Part shown: one piece after another, positions 9,112 to 20,410 of the stretch | Layout of the letters: the number at the start of each line of letters is the position of its first letter | Numbering within the stretch: position 1 is the first letter of the stretch | Source of the DNA: Bdellovibrionales bacterium | Lineage (GTDB): Bacteria; Bdellovibrionota; Bdellovibrionia; Bdellovibrionales; UBA1609 | Assembly: GCA_019637855.1 (NCBI GenBank) | Contig: JAHBUX010000013.1 | Location: 1 to 64,000 of the forward strand | Length of the DNA stretch: 64,000 nt | Direction: 5' to 3' | Notes under the pieces: model-generated | What the model saw: only the letters and a program-made list of their open reading frames with translations | Told to the model about the DNA's origin: nothing | Databases searched by the model: none | Translations under genes and position numbers: made by a program

Positions 9112-10038
9112 CTACTGATTTCCACCGCGGAAGGCGGCCATAACGTTCTTTAAAAGCTCGATCGACTCTTTGCGCGGACGCTGGAAGGCATTGCGGCCCA
9201 TGATGCTACCGAACGCTCCACCCACGGCAAGTTCACGCACCTCTTTGAGCAAATCTTCAGTGGTCTTCGTTTCACCACCGCTGAAGATCACAATGCGCTT
9301 GCCGTTGAACGCCGCCTCGCACACATGACGAACGCGATCACTCATACGCTCAATACGAATGCCTTGCTCTTTGTACACCTTAGCGGCTTCGGGCTGTTCC
9401 AAGTGCGCAGTCGGCGGTTTCACTTTGATGATGTGGGCGCCGAGCTGAGCCGAGATCTGCGCCGCATACGCGATCACGTCAATACCGGTCTCGCCGTCTT
9501 TGCTCAAACCTTCACCGCGTGGATAGGCCCATAGAACGACAGCCAGGCCCGCCTTCTTGGCTTCCTCGGCGGCCCTTTGAAACTCTTCGTACTGCTCTTT
9601 GCGCTCACCCGAGCCAGGGTAAATGGTAAAACCCACGCCGGTGCAACCCAAGCGAAGAGCGTCTTCTACACCCGAAGTCAGCGCCGAGATCGGGCTGGTT
9701 TTCGGTTTGTACAAGAAGTCCGAGTTGTTGATCTTCAAGATCAAGGGAATCTCACCGGCAAAATCGCGAGCCACCGCTTCGATAAAACCGAGTGGCGCCG
9801 CATAGGCGTTGCAACCCGATTCAATGGCGAGACTGATGTGATAGGCGGGATCGTAGCCATCGGGATTGACCGCAAAGCTGCGAGCTGGACCGTGCTCAAA
9901 ACCCTGGTCAACGGGCAAGATCACCATCTTGCCCGTGCCTGCCAAAGTGCCTGTGTTTAGTATGCGAGCGAGGCTGGTGAGTGAACCCGGATTATCAGCT
10001 CCATACCAGCTCAAGATCTCTCTGACTCTTGGTGTCAT
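9112..10038 (-). CDS. fbaB: class I (DhnA-type) fructose-bisphosphate aldolase
   Basis: The enzyme cleaves fructose 1,6-bisphosphate to two triose phosphates in glycolysis and acts in reverse in gluconeogenesis. The 308-residue sequence matches the FbaB/DhnA family: LPVDQGFEHGP near residue 40, INNSD near 105, a Schiff-base lysine in HIIKVKPPT near 200, and IFSGGE near 250 for phosphate binding. It is the first gene of a likely fbaB-lysS-rhodanese transcript. The 114-base gap to nfuA on the other strand must hold divergent promoters. Confidence 0.92.
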   Translation of the reverse strand: MTPRVREILSWYGADNPGSLTSLARILNTGTLAGTGKMVILPVDQGFEHGPARSFAVNPDGYDPAYHISLAIESGCNAYAAPLGFIEAVARDFAGEIPLILKINNSDFLYKPKTSPISALTSGVEDALRLGCTGVGFTIYPGSGERKEQYEEFQRAAEEAKKAGLAVVLWAYPRGEGLSKDGETGIDVIAYAAQISAQLGAHIIKVKPPTAHLEQPEAAKVYKEQGIRIERMSDRVRHVCEAAFNGKRIVIFSGGETKTTEDLLKEVRELAVGGAFGSIMGRNAFQRPRKESIELLKNVMAAFRGGNQ

Positions 10039-10152
10039 TTGTGGCTCCTCACCGACGGCGAATTATGCAAATTAGAGGTCACAAAAGTATTCAGTCCATG
10101 CAGTGAAATCAAGGGATATCCTTTTGCCGGCCAGGGTGCTAAACCCTCCGGC

Positions 10153-10719
10153 ATGTCATCCGATATCGCCGTTTTTTATGAGGCTACGCCAAATCCACAC
10201 TCCATGAAGTTTGTGATCACCAAAGTCATTGCCGACCAACCGGTGAACTTCGCTAACACGACGGAGGCAATCCGCAGTCCGCTGGCGCTGAAGATCTTCG
10301 GCTTTCCGTGGGCGGCTGGTGTGTATATCGGCGCCAATTTTGTCACCATCACCAAGCAAGAATGGGTCGATTGGGATATTCTGGCTGATCCTTTGAGTGA
10401 GTTGATCAAAGAGCATTTGCTGCGCGGCGAGCCGGTGTTGTTGGCCGGAGTTGAACCCGTGACGACAGATGAAGAAGACGATAGCGACGACTCACCCATC
10501 GTTCGCCAGATCAAACAGATTCTGCGCGATGAGATCCGCCCCGCTGTTGCGATGGATGGTGGTGATATCACCTTCGACAGATACGAAGACGGGCGCGTGT
10601 ACTTGCACATGCAGGGCGCTTGCGCGGGATGCCCGAGCTCTACGTATACTTTGAAAGAGGGTATTGAAACGCGAATGAAGGAATTGATTCCGGAAATTCA
10701 AGAGGTTGTTTCAGTATAA
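10153..10719 (+). CDS. NfuA/NifU-type Fe-S cluster scaffold protein
   Basis: The protein delivers Fe-S clusters to apo-enzymes. The N-terminal domain begins with EATPNPHSMKF, the hallmark of the Nfu N-terminal scaffold domain. An acidic linker (TTDEEDDSDDS) leads to the NifU C-terminal domain with MDGGDI and the cluster-binding CxxC in GACAGCPSST near residue 160. I start at ATG 10153, where family similarity begins; the frame is open upstream but without resemblance. 188 residues. Confidence 0.9.
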   Translation: MSSDIAVFYEATPNPHSMKFVITKVIADQPVNFANTTEAIRSPLALKIFGFPWAAGVYIGANFVTITKQEWVDWDILADPLSELIKEHLLRGEPVLLAGVEPVTTDEEDDSDDSPIVRQIKQILRDEIRPAVAMDGGDITFDRYEDGRVYLHMQGACAGCPSSTYTLKEGIETRMKELIPEIQEVVSV

Positions 10720-10742
10720 GCACGCGGCCTTGGCCGTGTGCT
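10719..10742. terminator. stem-loop between convergent genes
   Basis: AGCACGCGGCC, a TT loop and GGCCGTGTGCT form an 11-bp stem with one non-Watson-Crick pair, placed between the nfu stop and the DUF366 stop. There is no long T tract on either side, so termination efficiency is uncertain. Confidence 0.5.
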
Positions 10743-11310
10743 ACTTAACCCACCGCACCTTCTGTGTCGCCTGACGAATCGATTCACACTCTGTTGTAAA
10801 CCGTTCCATCACCGCCTCCGCAAAAGACTTCGCGTCGACTTGCAAATCTTCCAGCGCCAAGGTCTCCACCGGCGTACCTTTGTTAACCACATTCACGGCA
10901 AAATGAATCAACGAACTCACCGGGCTCTGCGTAGCGATCGAAATGCTCAGCTTCCTAGTGCCGGCGTAAATATCATCCCCGTCACGGGTTAGCGAGCGCG
11001 CCAAGTCCTTGTTGCGCGCCAAAACCTGCAACTCATCCTTAACCAAGCTAGCCAGCAAACGCTGCAAACCTACAGCCGCAAACAGACTGGTGTCGAAGGT
11101 CTCAACGATAAAGTGAAGCATTTCCGAGCCGCAGATGCGGGCGTGCGCTAGAAGGTCTTCGCCGTCCACCATATGATCGACATGCACATCACAGGGACCT
11201 ACCCATGCCACAACCGAATCGCCCAGCAAATGATGCTTGAGATAATTGCGCAAAGACGCAAGCTGGGCACCGTCGTACTGCTCGCTGGTCTCTAAAAACT
11301 TATGTTTCAT
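10741..11310 (-). CDS. DUF366 family protein, queuosine neighbourhood
   Basis: The 189-residue sequence (GDSVVAWVGPCDV, DGEDLLAHARICGSEMLHF, LARNKDLARSLTRDGDDIY) matches the DUF366 family as I remember it, a family often found next to queC but with no established activity. It follows queC after two bases and is very likely co-transcribed. No signal peptide is present. A role linked to deazaguanine or tRNA metabolism is inference from context. Confidence 0.7.
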   Translation of the reverse strand: MKHKFLETSEQYDGAQLASLRNYLKHHLLGDSVVAWVGPCDVHVDHMVDGEDLLAHARICGSEMLHFIVETFDTSLFAAVGLQRLLASLVKDELQVLARNKDLARSLTRDGDDIYAGTRKLSISIATQSPVSSLIHFAVNVVNKGTPVETLALEDLQVDAKSFAEAVMERFTTECESIRQATQKVRWVK

Positions 11311-11312
11311 CT

Positions 11313-12008
11313 TTAGCCTCTTAACTCTTCAAAAGACAAACCGTTGGCGGACAATGCGCGTTTAAAGCGTTGGCAAGACTCGCACTCCCCGCACCACTGA
11401 CTTTCGGCAAAATAGCATGGCCACACTTGGCGGAAGTCCATGCCTAGGCGTTGCCCTTCGGCCACAATTTGGGTTTTGTTCAAGTGAGTGGAAAAACAAT
11501 GCGTCCGTACGCCCGTTGCGGTCGAAAACTTCCAGGTAGCGTCCAACGAATGCAAATACTCACCCGAGTTATCAGGAAACGTTGCTGCCTCTTCCGCATT
11601 GAAGCCGGGAATCACAAAGTCCGATTTTAAACCCTCGGCAAACCCGGCCGCGATACTGAGCAAAATGCCATTGCGATTGGGCACCCACACCGACTTTGCC
11701 GTTGCAAAGGAGCGCTCAAGATCATCAATGCTCACATCCTTACCGGAAGGGATTTTTTCTCCTGAAACCAGCGATGTCTTCGTGAAGTCTTTAAACCATG
11801 GCAGCGAAATCACCTTGTGCTCCACACCCGCCGCCCGCGCCATCAAACCGGCGCGCTCGATCTCACGAACAGCGGCACGTTGACCATAGTCGAAGGTCAA
11901 AGCCAGTGACACGCTCATCTCTTTTAATGCTTTGAGAAAACCGAAGCTAGAGTCTAGCCCGGCCGACAGCAATACAACTGCAGAAGACAGGCGCTTAGAA
12001 TCAGCCAC
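11313..12008 (-). CDS. queC: 7-cyano-7-deazaguanine (preQ0) synthase QueC
   Basis: QueC converts 7-carboxy-7-deazaguanine to preQ0, using ATP, in queuosine synthesis. It has the PP-loop LLSAGLDSS at the N-terminus, VWVPNRNGILLSIAAG in the middle, and the C-terminal zinc site CYFAESQWCGECESC. I chose GTG 12008; the frame is open upstream but encodes an Arg-rich shadow of the preceding small gene. The GTG overlaps the last 8 bases of that gene. 231 residues, normal for the family. Confidence 0.93.
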   Translation of the reverse strand: MADSKRLSSAVVLLSAGLDSSFGFLKALKEMSVSLALTFDYGQRAAVREIERAGLMARAAGVEHKVISLPWFKDFTKTSLVSGEKIPSGKDVSIDDLERSFATAKSVWVPNRNGILLSIAAGFAEGLKSDFVIPGFNAEEAATFPDNSGEYLHSLDATWKFSTATGVRTHCFSTHLNKTQIVAEGQRLGMDFRQVWPCYFAESQWCGECESCQRFKRALSANGLSFEELRG

Positions 12009-12222
12009 GACGACGACGAGCCGGTTTGGCGCGCGTCTTCGTTGTCTTCTTCTTAGCTGTCGTTTTGCGCTTGGTTTTTTGGGTCTTTGAAGGAGCCGCT
12101 TCTTGTGAAGCGGCATACTGCACAAGGCCGCTGCGAATCACCTTGGCCCGCTCTAAGACACTTTGAGCTAAACCACGTACGAAACCTGTGTTCCAGCGGA
12201 TCATTTGTGAAATATCGGTCAT
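12001..12222 (-). CDS. small basic protein with Lys/Arg-rich tail
   Basis: The 73-residue protein has a predicted helical first half (MTDISQMIRWNTGFVRGL...) and a second half made almost only of Lys, Arg, Thr and Ala, ending ARRRRG. The tail resembles histone H1-like or ribosome-associated basic tails. An excellent ribosome binding site (TGAGGGAGTT-ATG) supports the start. It overlaps queC by 8 bases and follows secF by 16. Nucleic-acid binding is inferred from charge only. I do not recognise a family. Confidence 0.65.
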   Translation of the reverse strand: MTDISQMIRWNTGFVRGLAQSVLERAKVIRSGLVQYAASQEAAPSKTQKTKRKTTAKKKTTKTRAKPARRRRG

Positions 12223-12238
12223 AACTCCCTCAGGCTGG

Positions 12239-13207
12239 TTAGGCCGTCTGTATTTCCCGGCTCTTGCGATAGCGCTGATAACGGTCCACCATCAGCATAA
12301 TCGGAGTGGCAACATACACCGTCGAATAACAGCCCAAGAACATACCGATCGCCATGGCACGTGCAAAGTCGCGAATCACACCGTCAGCCATAAAGAGCAT
12401 CGCTATAACCGTCAAATAGGTACTGAAGTAGGTCAGCAACGTACGCGACAAAGTCTCATTGATCGATTTATTGGAGATCCAGTAAAGGTCCTTGCCGCGA
12501 TAAATTGGAATATTCTCGCGAATACGGTCAAAGATCACCACAGTGTCGTTAAGCGAATAACCAATAATCGTCAGAATCGCGGCCATGGTCTGTACGGTGA
12601 ATTCCCAGCCAAAGAGCGAATAAACTCCCATGGTGATCACCGCATCGTGGAACAAAGTGAAAACCGCGCCAGGAGCGAAGCGGTAGTCAAAACGCAGACC
12701 CACGTAGATCATAATCAGCAAAAGAGCATAAAATCCCGCCAAGAGGCCATTGCGACGAAGCTCGGCACCCACCTGCGGACCGACCGTATCTACCCGGCGC
12801 ACTTCAGCAGCTTGACCGTATTTAGCAGAAAGGGCGCGTTTGATTTTTTCAACGGTCTCCTGGATGTACGCATTGGTCTCATTATCCGTCTTACCGGTCT
12901 CTAGTTCGAGATGAATAAAATATTCGTGATTCTCTCCCAGAGCTTGAACATTGGCCCCGGCAAAACCTTCTGTGGTCAAAAAGCTTCGAACCTCTTCGGA
13001 CTTAATGGCGTCTTTGAACTGCACCTGCAGCTCAATCCCACCCGCAAAGTCCACACCGTAATTCAAACCCTTAACGCCAATGATTACACCGGCAAGAATG
13101 GTAAGGACAACCGAGAGAGCCGTAATGTAGGTAGCGACGCCGAGAAAATCGTAACGGCCCCAGCCTTCTCTATAACTCTTGGAGTTGCGGTCTACTTCTT
13201 GACTCAT
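12239..13207 (-). CDS. secF: protein translocase subunit SecF
   Basis: SecF works with SecD in the inner membrane to drive late steps of Sec export with the proton gradient. The 322-residue protein has six predicted membrane segments, the early element YGVDFAGGIELQVQF, and the conserved block around GYSLNDTVVIFDRIREN in segment 5. I start at ATG 13207 (MSQEVDRNSK), one base after the secD stop; the frame upstream lies inside secD. Confidence 0.95.
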   Translation of the reverse strand: MSQEVDRNSKSYREGWGRYDFLGVATYITALSVVLTILAGVIIGVKGLNYGVDFAGGIELQVQFKDAIKSEEVRSFLTTEGFAGANVQALGENHEYFIHLELETGKTDNETNAYIQETVEKIKRALSAKYGQAAEVRRVDTVGPQVGAELRRNGLLAGFYALLLIMIYVGLRFDYRFAPGAVFTLFHDAVITMGVYSLFGWEFTVQTMAAILTIIGYSLNDTVVIFDRIRENIPIYRGKDLYWISNKSINETLSRTLLTYFSTYLTVIAMLFMADGVIRDFARAMAIGMFLGCYSTVYVATPIMLMVDRYQRYRKSREIQTA

Positions 13208-13208
13208 T

Positions 13209-14900
13209 TTAAATCCACATCTTGCTGGGTTTAGTGTTGGCAACCAAAATATCGAGCAAATAGCGAGTAACAAATACGGCGGTGATCATAGTGGTCACGA
13301 TACCTGCGATCAGAGTCACGCCGAAACCACGTACCGGGCCGGAGCCGAAGTACACCAACACCGCCGCGGCTATCGCCGTCGTCACGTTGGAGTCAAGAAT
13401 CGCAGACCAGGCATGTCTAAAACCATCACGGATGGCCATCTGCATGCTCACACCTCGCGCAATCTCTTCCTTAATCCTCTCGTAAATAATCACATTGGCA
13501 TCAACCGCCATACCGACAGTTAAAGTGATACCGGCGATACCTGGCAAAGTTAGCGTCGCACCCAAAGCGCTCAGAACAGCCAAAAGACCAACCACGTTCA
13601 AGCCCAAACAAATGGAAGCTACGACTCCGAACAGCCGATACCAGAGGCAAGAGAAAATCATAACGGCTAGCACACCGACCACGCCCGCAAGTTTGCCCTT
13701 AGAAATGGAGTCAGCACCCAAAGATGGACCGACCGAACGCTCTTCCATTTGTTGTAGGGCTGCGGGCAACGCACCCGCGCGCAAAACTGTGGAGATAAGC
13801 TGACCCTCACGTTGAGCCTCATCAATGCTAGCTTTGCCCAAAGTGATTTGTCCCTCGCGGTCGATGCGCGACTGAATCACCGGCGCCGAATAAACGACTT
13901 GATCAAGTACAATAGCTAAACGTTTGCCAATACTGGCCGCGGTAAGAGCACCAAACTTCTTGCCGCCCTCACTACCAAAGCGAAAAACCACTTCAGGTTT
14001 TCCATATTGGTCGGGGCGAACGTGCGCGTCCTCCAACAAATCACCTGAGATGTCAGTGTCCGTGCGCACGAGAAGCGCAATTTTTCCGGCTTCCATGGTT
14101 TTGGCATTGGGATCTTGCTCAAAGGCAACCATTGTGTTGGCGGGAATCTTACCCTTTAGACCCTCATTGATTTTTTTAACGTATTCCGTATACGTCAGAC
14201 CGTTCTTACCGAGCGCAAAGCCACCGGCTTTTTCGACCTCAGCAACTAGCCCAGGCACTGCAGCCGCCGCACCACTGTCATCGACGATACGAAAATCCAA
14301 ACGCGCGGTTTTGTTGATCAACTCTTTGGCTTGTCCCGGATCGGTAAGACCAGGCAGCTGGATAAGAATGCGATCGCGTCCTTGAGCCGCAATCACTGGT
14401 TCGGCGACACCGAATTGATCAATCCGATTACGGATGACTTGAATGGCCTGACCGACGACCTGCTGACGCCACTGTTCGATCACAGAATCAAAATATTTGA
14501 CTTCGACGACCGTGCCTTCATCGCGTACGACTTGCAGCGTGGTGGGATAGCGATTGTTGATAAGTTTAACGACCTTCGCCCGATCACCCTCGTTCTTTAC
14601 GTGAATGGTGATTTCGTCCTTACGATCATTCATCTTAACGCTTTCGGCCGTAACTTGCTCTTCTTTGAGCTCGCCCTCAATAGCCCGAGCCATACGTTCG
14701 CCACGCTCGGCGATCACTCCCGGCACATCTACACCATAGACCAAATGCGCGCCGCCTTGAATATCCAGACCGTAGTTCAGATGCTTGCGATGAAACGGAT
14801 AGCTCTCAGGCAGCTTCACGAAGTTCGGCAGCAAATAGACTCCGCAGAACAACAAGAAGAGGAATACCAAGAAGGTGCGGACACGCATGTTTTCGGTCAT
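13209..14900 (-). CDS. secD: protein translocase subunit SecD
   Basis: 563 residues. Membrane segment 1 is at the start (VRTFLVFLFLLFCGVYLL), followed by YGLDIQGGAHLVY, the large periplasmic P1 region (residues about 50-370), then five membrane segments including GITLTVGMAVDANVIIYERI, the SecD signature carrying the functional Asp. It lies between yajC (start directly after the yajC stop) and secF, the usual operon order. Confidence 0.96.
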   Translation of the reverse strand: MTENMRVRTFLVFLFLLFCGVYLLPNFVKLPESYPFHRKHLNYGLDIQGGAHLVYGVDVPGVIAERGERMARAIEGELKEEQVTAESVKMNDRKDEITIHVKNEGDRAKVVKLINNRYPTTLQVVRDEGTVVEVKYFDSVIEQWRQQVVGQAIQVIRNRIDQFGVAEPVIAAQGRDRILIQLPGLTDPGQAKELINKTARLDFRIVDDSGAAAAVPGLVAEVEKAGGFALGKNGLTYTEYVKKINEGLKGKIPANTMVAFEQDPNAKTMEAGKIALLVRTDTDISGDLLEDAHVRPDQYGKPEVVFRFGSEGGKKFGALTAASIGKRLAIVLDQVVYSAPVIQSRIDREGQITLGKASIDEAQREGQLISTVLRAGALPAALQQMEERSVGPSLGADSISKGKLAGVVGVLAVMIFSCLWYRLFGVVASICLGLNVVGLLAVLSALGATLTLPGIAGITLTVGMAVDANVIIYERIKEEIARGVSMQMAIRDGFRHAWSAILDSNVTTAIAAAVLVYFGSGPVRGFGVTLIAGIVTTMITAVFVTRYLLDILVANTKPSKMWI

Positions 14901-15230
14901 TTATTTTTTCTCCAACTCTTCCGATGCCGGTCCGGCAATGGCCGTCTTGAGCACTTTGATCTTCACGCCATTGGCGATCTGTAAAGTGACAAAGGTATCG
15001 GTAAGACCTTCGATGGTCCCGAGAATTCCACTGCTTGTCAAAACCGAATCCCCACGTTTCAAGCCCGCGCGGATTTTATCTTGCTCAGCGGCCCGACGCT
15101 GCTGCGGCCGGAAGATGAATAAGTACATAAGTACGATGAGGATAACGAACGGGAAAAGCTGCTCCCACATCGTGGGACCGGCGGGCGTGGCAGTGGCGGC
15201 ATCTTGCGCCCAGGCAATTGCGGAAAACAT
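14901..15230 (-). CDS. yajC: preprotein translocase accessory protein YajC
   Basis: The 109-residue protein has one membrane segment (LFPFVILIVLMYLFIF) followed by the family signature RPQQRRA and a cytoplasmic domain with GDSVLTSSGILGTI. YajC binds the SecDF complex. It is the first gene of the yajC-secD-secF run. The segment before the helix could act as a short signal region. Confidence 0.95.
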   Translation of the reverse strand: MFSAIAWAQDAATATPAGPTMWEQLFPFVILIVLMYLFIFRPQQRRAAEQDKIRAGLKRGDSVLTSSGILGTIEGLTDTFVTLQIANGVKIKVLKTAIAGPASEELEKK

Positions 15231-15382
15231 GAAATAGGCCTCCTGAATGGTCTACACTTATGACCATCTGCGAGGCGAAAAATCAATCAATCCAGGGCTA
15301 TTACAAATCGCGTCAGCCGCCGACCAAAGTGCCTTGTAAAATGGCATTTAGGTTGGCGGACTTTCGGGATGAGTCGCGATCA

Positions 15383-15408
15383 CCGTTGTGCAGCTCAGCG
15401 CACAACGG
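15383..15408. other. perfect 9-bp stem-loop between tgt and yajC
   Basis: CCGTTGTGC, an 8-base loop and GCACAACGG. It lies just downstream of the tgt stop on the minus strand and upstream of yajC. There is no T tract, so it may be an mRNA 3' stabiliser or processing element rather than a full terminator. The rest of the 184-base gap shows nothing else I can name. Confidence 0.5.
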
Positions 15409-15414
15409 CCGCCC

Positions 15415-17516
<2,102 letters not shown>

Positions 17517-17552
17517 GGAAGGATGGCGATACCATACTTCCGCTGCCTAAGG

Positions 17553-17681
17553 CTACTTGTCGCGGAAAGCCTTGCGGGCGGCGGATTTCAACTGGTTGCT
17601 GCCGAAGGCATAGAGCAAGGACAGCACCAGATTCGTGACCATCAGGAAAATAAATGCATACAAAACCATAGTGTCGCCCAC
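17553..17681 (-). CDS. 42-residue single-pass membrane peptide
   Basis: From GTG 17681 (or ATG 17669 giving 38 residues) the frame encodes one clear membrane helix, MVLYAFIFLMVTNLVLSLLY, then a short basic tail that ends KAFRDK. An AAGGGGG stretch lies about 7 bases before the GTG. It sits 36 bases upstream of queA on the same strand. The strongly hydrophobic-then-basic composition is typical of real small membrane proteins, but I know of no family. Confidence 0.5.
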   Translation of the reverse strand: MGDTMVLYAFIFLMVTNLVLSLLYAFGSNQLKSAARKAFRDK

Positions 17682-17699
17682 CCCGAGCCCCCTTTATAT

Positions 17700-17730
17700 T
17701 TGACCCCGGAGGAGGCTCCGCCTCCCCCGC
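17700..17730. other. GC-rich imperfect hairpin between divergent genes
   Basis: GGAGG-CTCCG-CCTCC and neighbouring C-rich sequence can fold. It is probably part of the 190-base region that carries promoters for the small membrane peptide/queA and the M3-like peptidase. No clear promoter boxes stood out. Confidence 0.25.
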
Positions 17731-17873
17731 GCACTTGGGCCTCTTGTTTCGAACAGCATCCTGCCGTTCTTAAAAGACTGACCCGTCTTCGGAGCACCGC
17801 GGTTAAATGCAAATTCTTCACTACAGATGTGCGTTAACACTGCTAAAAACCTGGGAAAAGAAGGGGTTCTACA

Positions 17874-19898
17874 ATGCTAAAGTTTTTTTCTGCCATCGCC
17901 GTTTTCGGACTTTTACTCACGGCGCTTTCGGCCCAGGCGCAATACACTCCCTACGGTAAGAGAAAGACGCGCGAGCTATTGCTGAACCTGCATCAAAACC
18001 CCCCGCTTTCGCAGGTTGTTCGGGTCGGCTACCCGAGCTCTCCGCGGGCCGAAGCATTTTTGAAATTCTATGAACAGAAAATTCATCCTTACTCATTAAA
18101 GATGAGCAATCTGATCATCCGCTATCACACCATTCAGCTTTTGCGCGACAGCGGCTCCTATAGAGACGTGCACGAAAAAAGAAGATGGACCGCTTTACGC
18201 GAGCAATTGGATCAAGAGTACAACGAGACCATTGTGGACGAACAGTGGACCGCCACTTTACGTGAGTGGGCTCACTTGGCAGAGGGCTTGAAAGGCGATT
18301 TGCCAGACTTTGCCCGCCGCAGCTGGCGCGATCGTGATTTGGAAAGCTTTCCCCCTGAATTCAAACCCATGCTCGATGAAGCTGCTCGTCTTGAAAGCGA
18401 ATACTTCGACGCCGTTCGCGAGACCAAAGCTTCCGCCGACTTGCGCGAATTCTCGACCACGCTGACCGAAACCCGTCGCCGTTTTAAGATGGGACAAATC
18501 AGCTTCGATGAGGCACGCACCACGATCAAAGATCTTTTCTCGCGTATGGGCGCTCATGTGGTCGGTCACGAGGCTGTGTTGAAGAAGGGTGAGAACCTCA
18601 ATCGCATGGCTGTGCTCAAGACTCAAATGGCCAAGCACAAAGGTTTTCCCACTTGGGCGGATTATCAGCTGGCGATGAACGGCACGGGCTACGCACCGGA
18701 GTATCAAGGAACGGCTAATCAACGCCGCTTTTTGCATGACTATCTCTCAGCACTGAAGCCGTTGCTGGAGAATCTGATCACCTCGCGCCTGAAAGAGTTG
18801 GGTTTGGAAGATCGGCGCAGCGATATCTCTTTGCAAGAGATCGGCTTGCTGGCGGCTCCGGGACTCGAGATGCTGCAGCCCTATTTCCCTAACGAAGAGA
18901 TCAGCAGGATGTGGGGGCAGACGCTGCTTGAGAGCGGCTTTACGCGCCAACAGCTGAGCCAAATCGTGTTGGACGACGGTTTTCGCAAAAACAAGAATCG
19001 CACTGAAGCCTATCTGGCAGGCGTGATGGCGCCATACAATGAAGTTGAGCGCATCGATGCGGCCAACCTCAACTATCTGCCTTTGAGTTTGAAAAAAGAG
19101 GATCTCAAGCGAGGATTGGTCTACATCCTTCAATCCTATAAAGGTTCGGGCATTAACGATCTGCGCACGGCTTTTCACGAGGGCGGCCATGCCACGGAGA
19201 AATTGCTGAAGGCCAAATACATGCCTACCGATGAAAGCTACGGCTATGTCGAAGTGCCTTCGCTCACCAGCGAGTACTTCACCACGGACCCGGAGGTTCT
19301 CTACGCCTTGGCCGTGCCGGTGGATGGTCAAAAGCCGAGTATGGAGGAGATCAAAAAGTATCTCGAAAACTACTCTAAGACCGATTTGATCAACGTAGCT
19401 CTTGGTGCTACGGGTTCTTTGTTTGATTTGGAACTGTGGAGCATCGATTACACGGCGCCGGGCGCACCGACGTTTTTAGAAGCGGTGAAACAGCTCGACG
19501 AGACGACCACGGCTGTCGTTCTTTCGCTCAAGCCTTACGACCTACCGATTCCCACGTATTTTAGCAATGTGTCCACGGGTCACCACACCAGCGGGAGTGT
19601 ACGCAATATCGGCTATGACTTTGCCGGTATCGGCGCGGAAATGATGGCCGCGTTTATCTCGGATGAGCTTGAGAAAAGGACTGGCCGCCGCAGCTGGTAC
19701 AATCAACCAGGCTTCGCCGACATCTACGCGAAGAAATTCGTATCGCAGGGATGGCATTTGCCGTTCCCCCGCAATATCGAGGCGATCACCGGCCGCAAGT
19801 TCGACTATATGGAAGTGGTCAACGACTTCGCCCGCAAGCTAAAGGTTGACGATGCGACTTGCGCCGATGAATTGAGCCCGGGCAAAAAGCCGACGTAA
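17874..19898 (+). CDS. exported M3-like zinc metallopeptidase
   Basis: A signal peptide (MLKFFSAIAVFGLLLTALSAQA) sends this 674-residue protein out of the cytoplasm. The zinc motif is H435-E-G-G-H439 in AFHEGGHATEKL, followed 20-30 residues on by YVEVPSLTSEYF. That matches the M3 pattern HEFGHA...(V)E.PS...E, with Glu460 the likely third ligand. The C-terminal part has GATGSLFDLELW and YDFAGIGAEMMAAF. Known M3 enzymes are mostly cytoplasmic oligopeptidases, so an exported form suggests scavenging of external or prey peptides (inference). The start has a good site, AGAAGGGG at 9 bases. Confidence 0.8.
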   Translation: MLKFFSAIAVFGLLLTALSAQAQYTPYGKRKTRELLLNLHQNPPLSQVVRVGYPSSPRAEAFLKFYEQKIHPYSLKMSNLIIRYHTIQLLRDSGSYRDVHEKRRWTALREQLDQEYNETIVDEQWTATLREWAHLAEGLKGDLPDFARRSWRDRDLESFPPEFKPMLDEAARLESEYFDAVRETKASADLREFSTTLTETRRRFKMGQISFDEARTTIKDLFSRMGAHVVGHEAVLKKGENLNRMAVLKTQMAKHKGFPTWADYQLAMNGTGYAPEYQGTANQRRFLHDYLSALKPLLENLITSRLKELGLEDRRSDISLQEIGLLAAPGLEMLQPYFPNEEISRMWGQTLLESGFTRQQLSQIVLDDGFRKNKNRTEAYLAGVMAPYNEVERIDAANLNYLPLSLKKEDLKRGLVYILQSYKGSGINDLRTAFHEGGHATEKLLKAKYMPTDESYGYVEVPSLTSEYFTTDPEVLYALAVPVDGQKPSMEEIKKYLENYSKTDLINVALGATGSLFDLELWSIDYTAPGAPTFLEAVKQLDETTTAVVLSLKPYDLPIPTYFSNVSTGHHTSGSVRNIGYDFAGIGAEMMAAFISDELEKRTGRRSWYNQPGFADIYAKKFVSQGWHLPFPRNIEAITGRKFDYMEVVNDFARKLKVDDATCADELSPGKKPT

Positions 19899-19901
19899 TC
19901 G

Positions 19902-20237
19902 TCACCAGGTGTTGTAGCAGTTCTTTCTGGTCACCACTAAGTCCGCTTCACGCACGAAGTACTGGCAAGAGTGTTCGTTGTAGTGAAGCGTGACCCAGAT
20001 ATGCGGTTCGATTTCGTTCTTTTTATTCAAAAAATTTCTACGATCGACGTAGATGTCGAGTAGGTGCGGCAGCTGGCAGAGCTCAGTGGTGGTGTAGCCC
20101 ATGGCGGTCGCCACCACCTCGATGGCTTGACTGTCGGTCGGTTTGCGCATGTAGTTTTCGCAGGATTTCTGCAACGCCGTTTCGGCCTGTGCGGCGCCGG
20201 TGGCGCAAAGAACCAATAGAACTGCCAAGATCTTCAT
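19902..20237 (-). CDS. small exported protein, unknown
   Basis: 111 residues with signal peptide MKILAVLLVLCATGAAQA and four or five Cys residues in the mature part (SCENYM, ELCQL, HSCQYF, KNCYNTW), so disulfides are likely. ATG 20237 is chosen because GGGAGGG lies just upstream and the signal peptide starts there. It converges on the M3-like peptidase gene with a 3-base gap. No family recognised. Confidence 0.65.
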   Translation of the reverse strand: MKILAVLLVLCATGAAQAETALQKSCENYMRKPTDSQAIEVVATAMGYTTTELCQLPHLLDIYVDRRNFLNKKNEIEPHIWVTLHYNEHSCQYFVREADLVVTRKNCYNTW

Positions 20238-20349
20238 CAAATCCCTCCCGAAAATGTGACAAGGTGCGAACATAAACCGTCTGCCGCACGATTTAAACCT
20301 TAGGAATCAATTGAGAGCGTGATGAAAACGCCTGAGTTGGACTTCCGCG

Positions 20350-20378
20350 TTGACACCCCCGCCGCAAGCCCCTATTTT
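20350..20378 (+). promoter_or_regulatory. sigma70-type promoter for tRNA-Leu
   Basis: TTGACA (20350-20355), 17-base spacer, TATTTT (20373-20378). Predicted start is near 20385, about 25 bases upstream of the mature tRNA. Confidence 0.75.
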
Positions 20379-20410
20379 TGACGATCTCGCACACCAATTC
20401 TTTAGATAAT

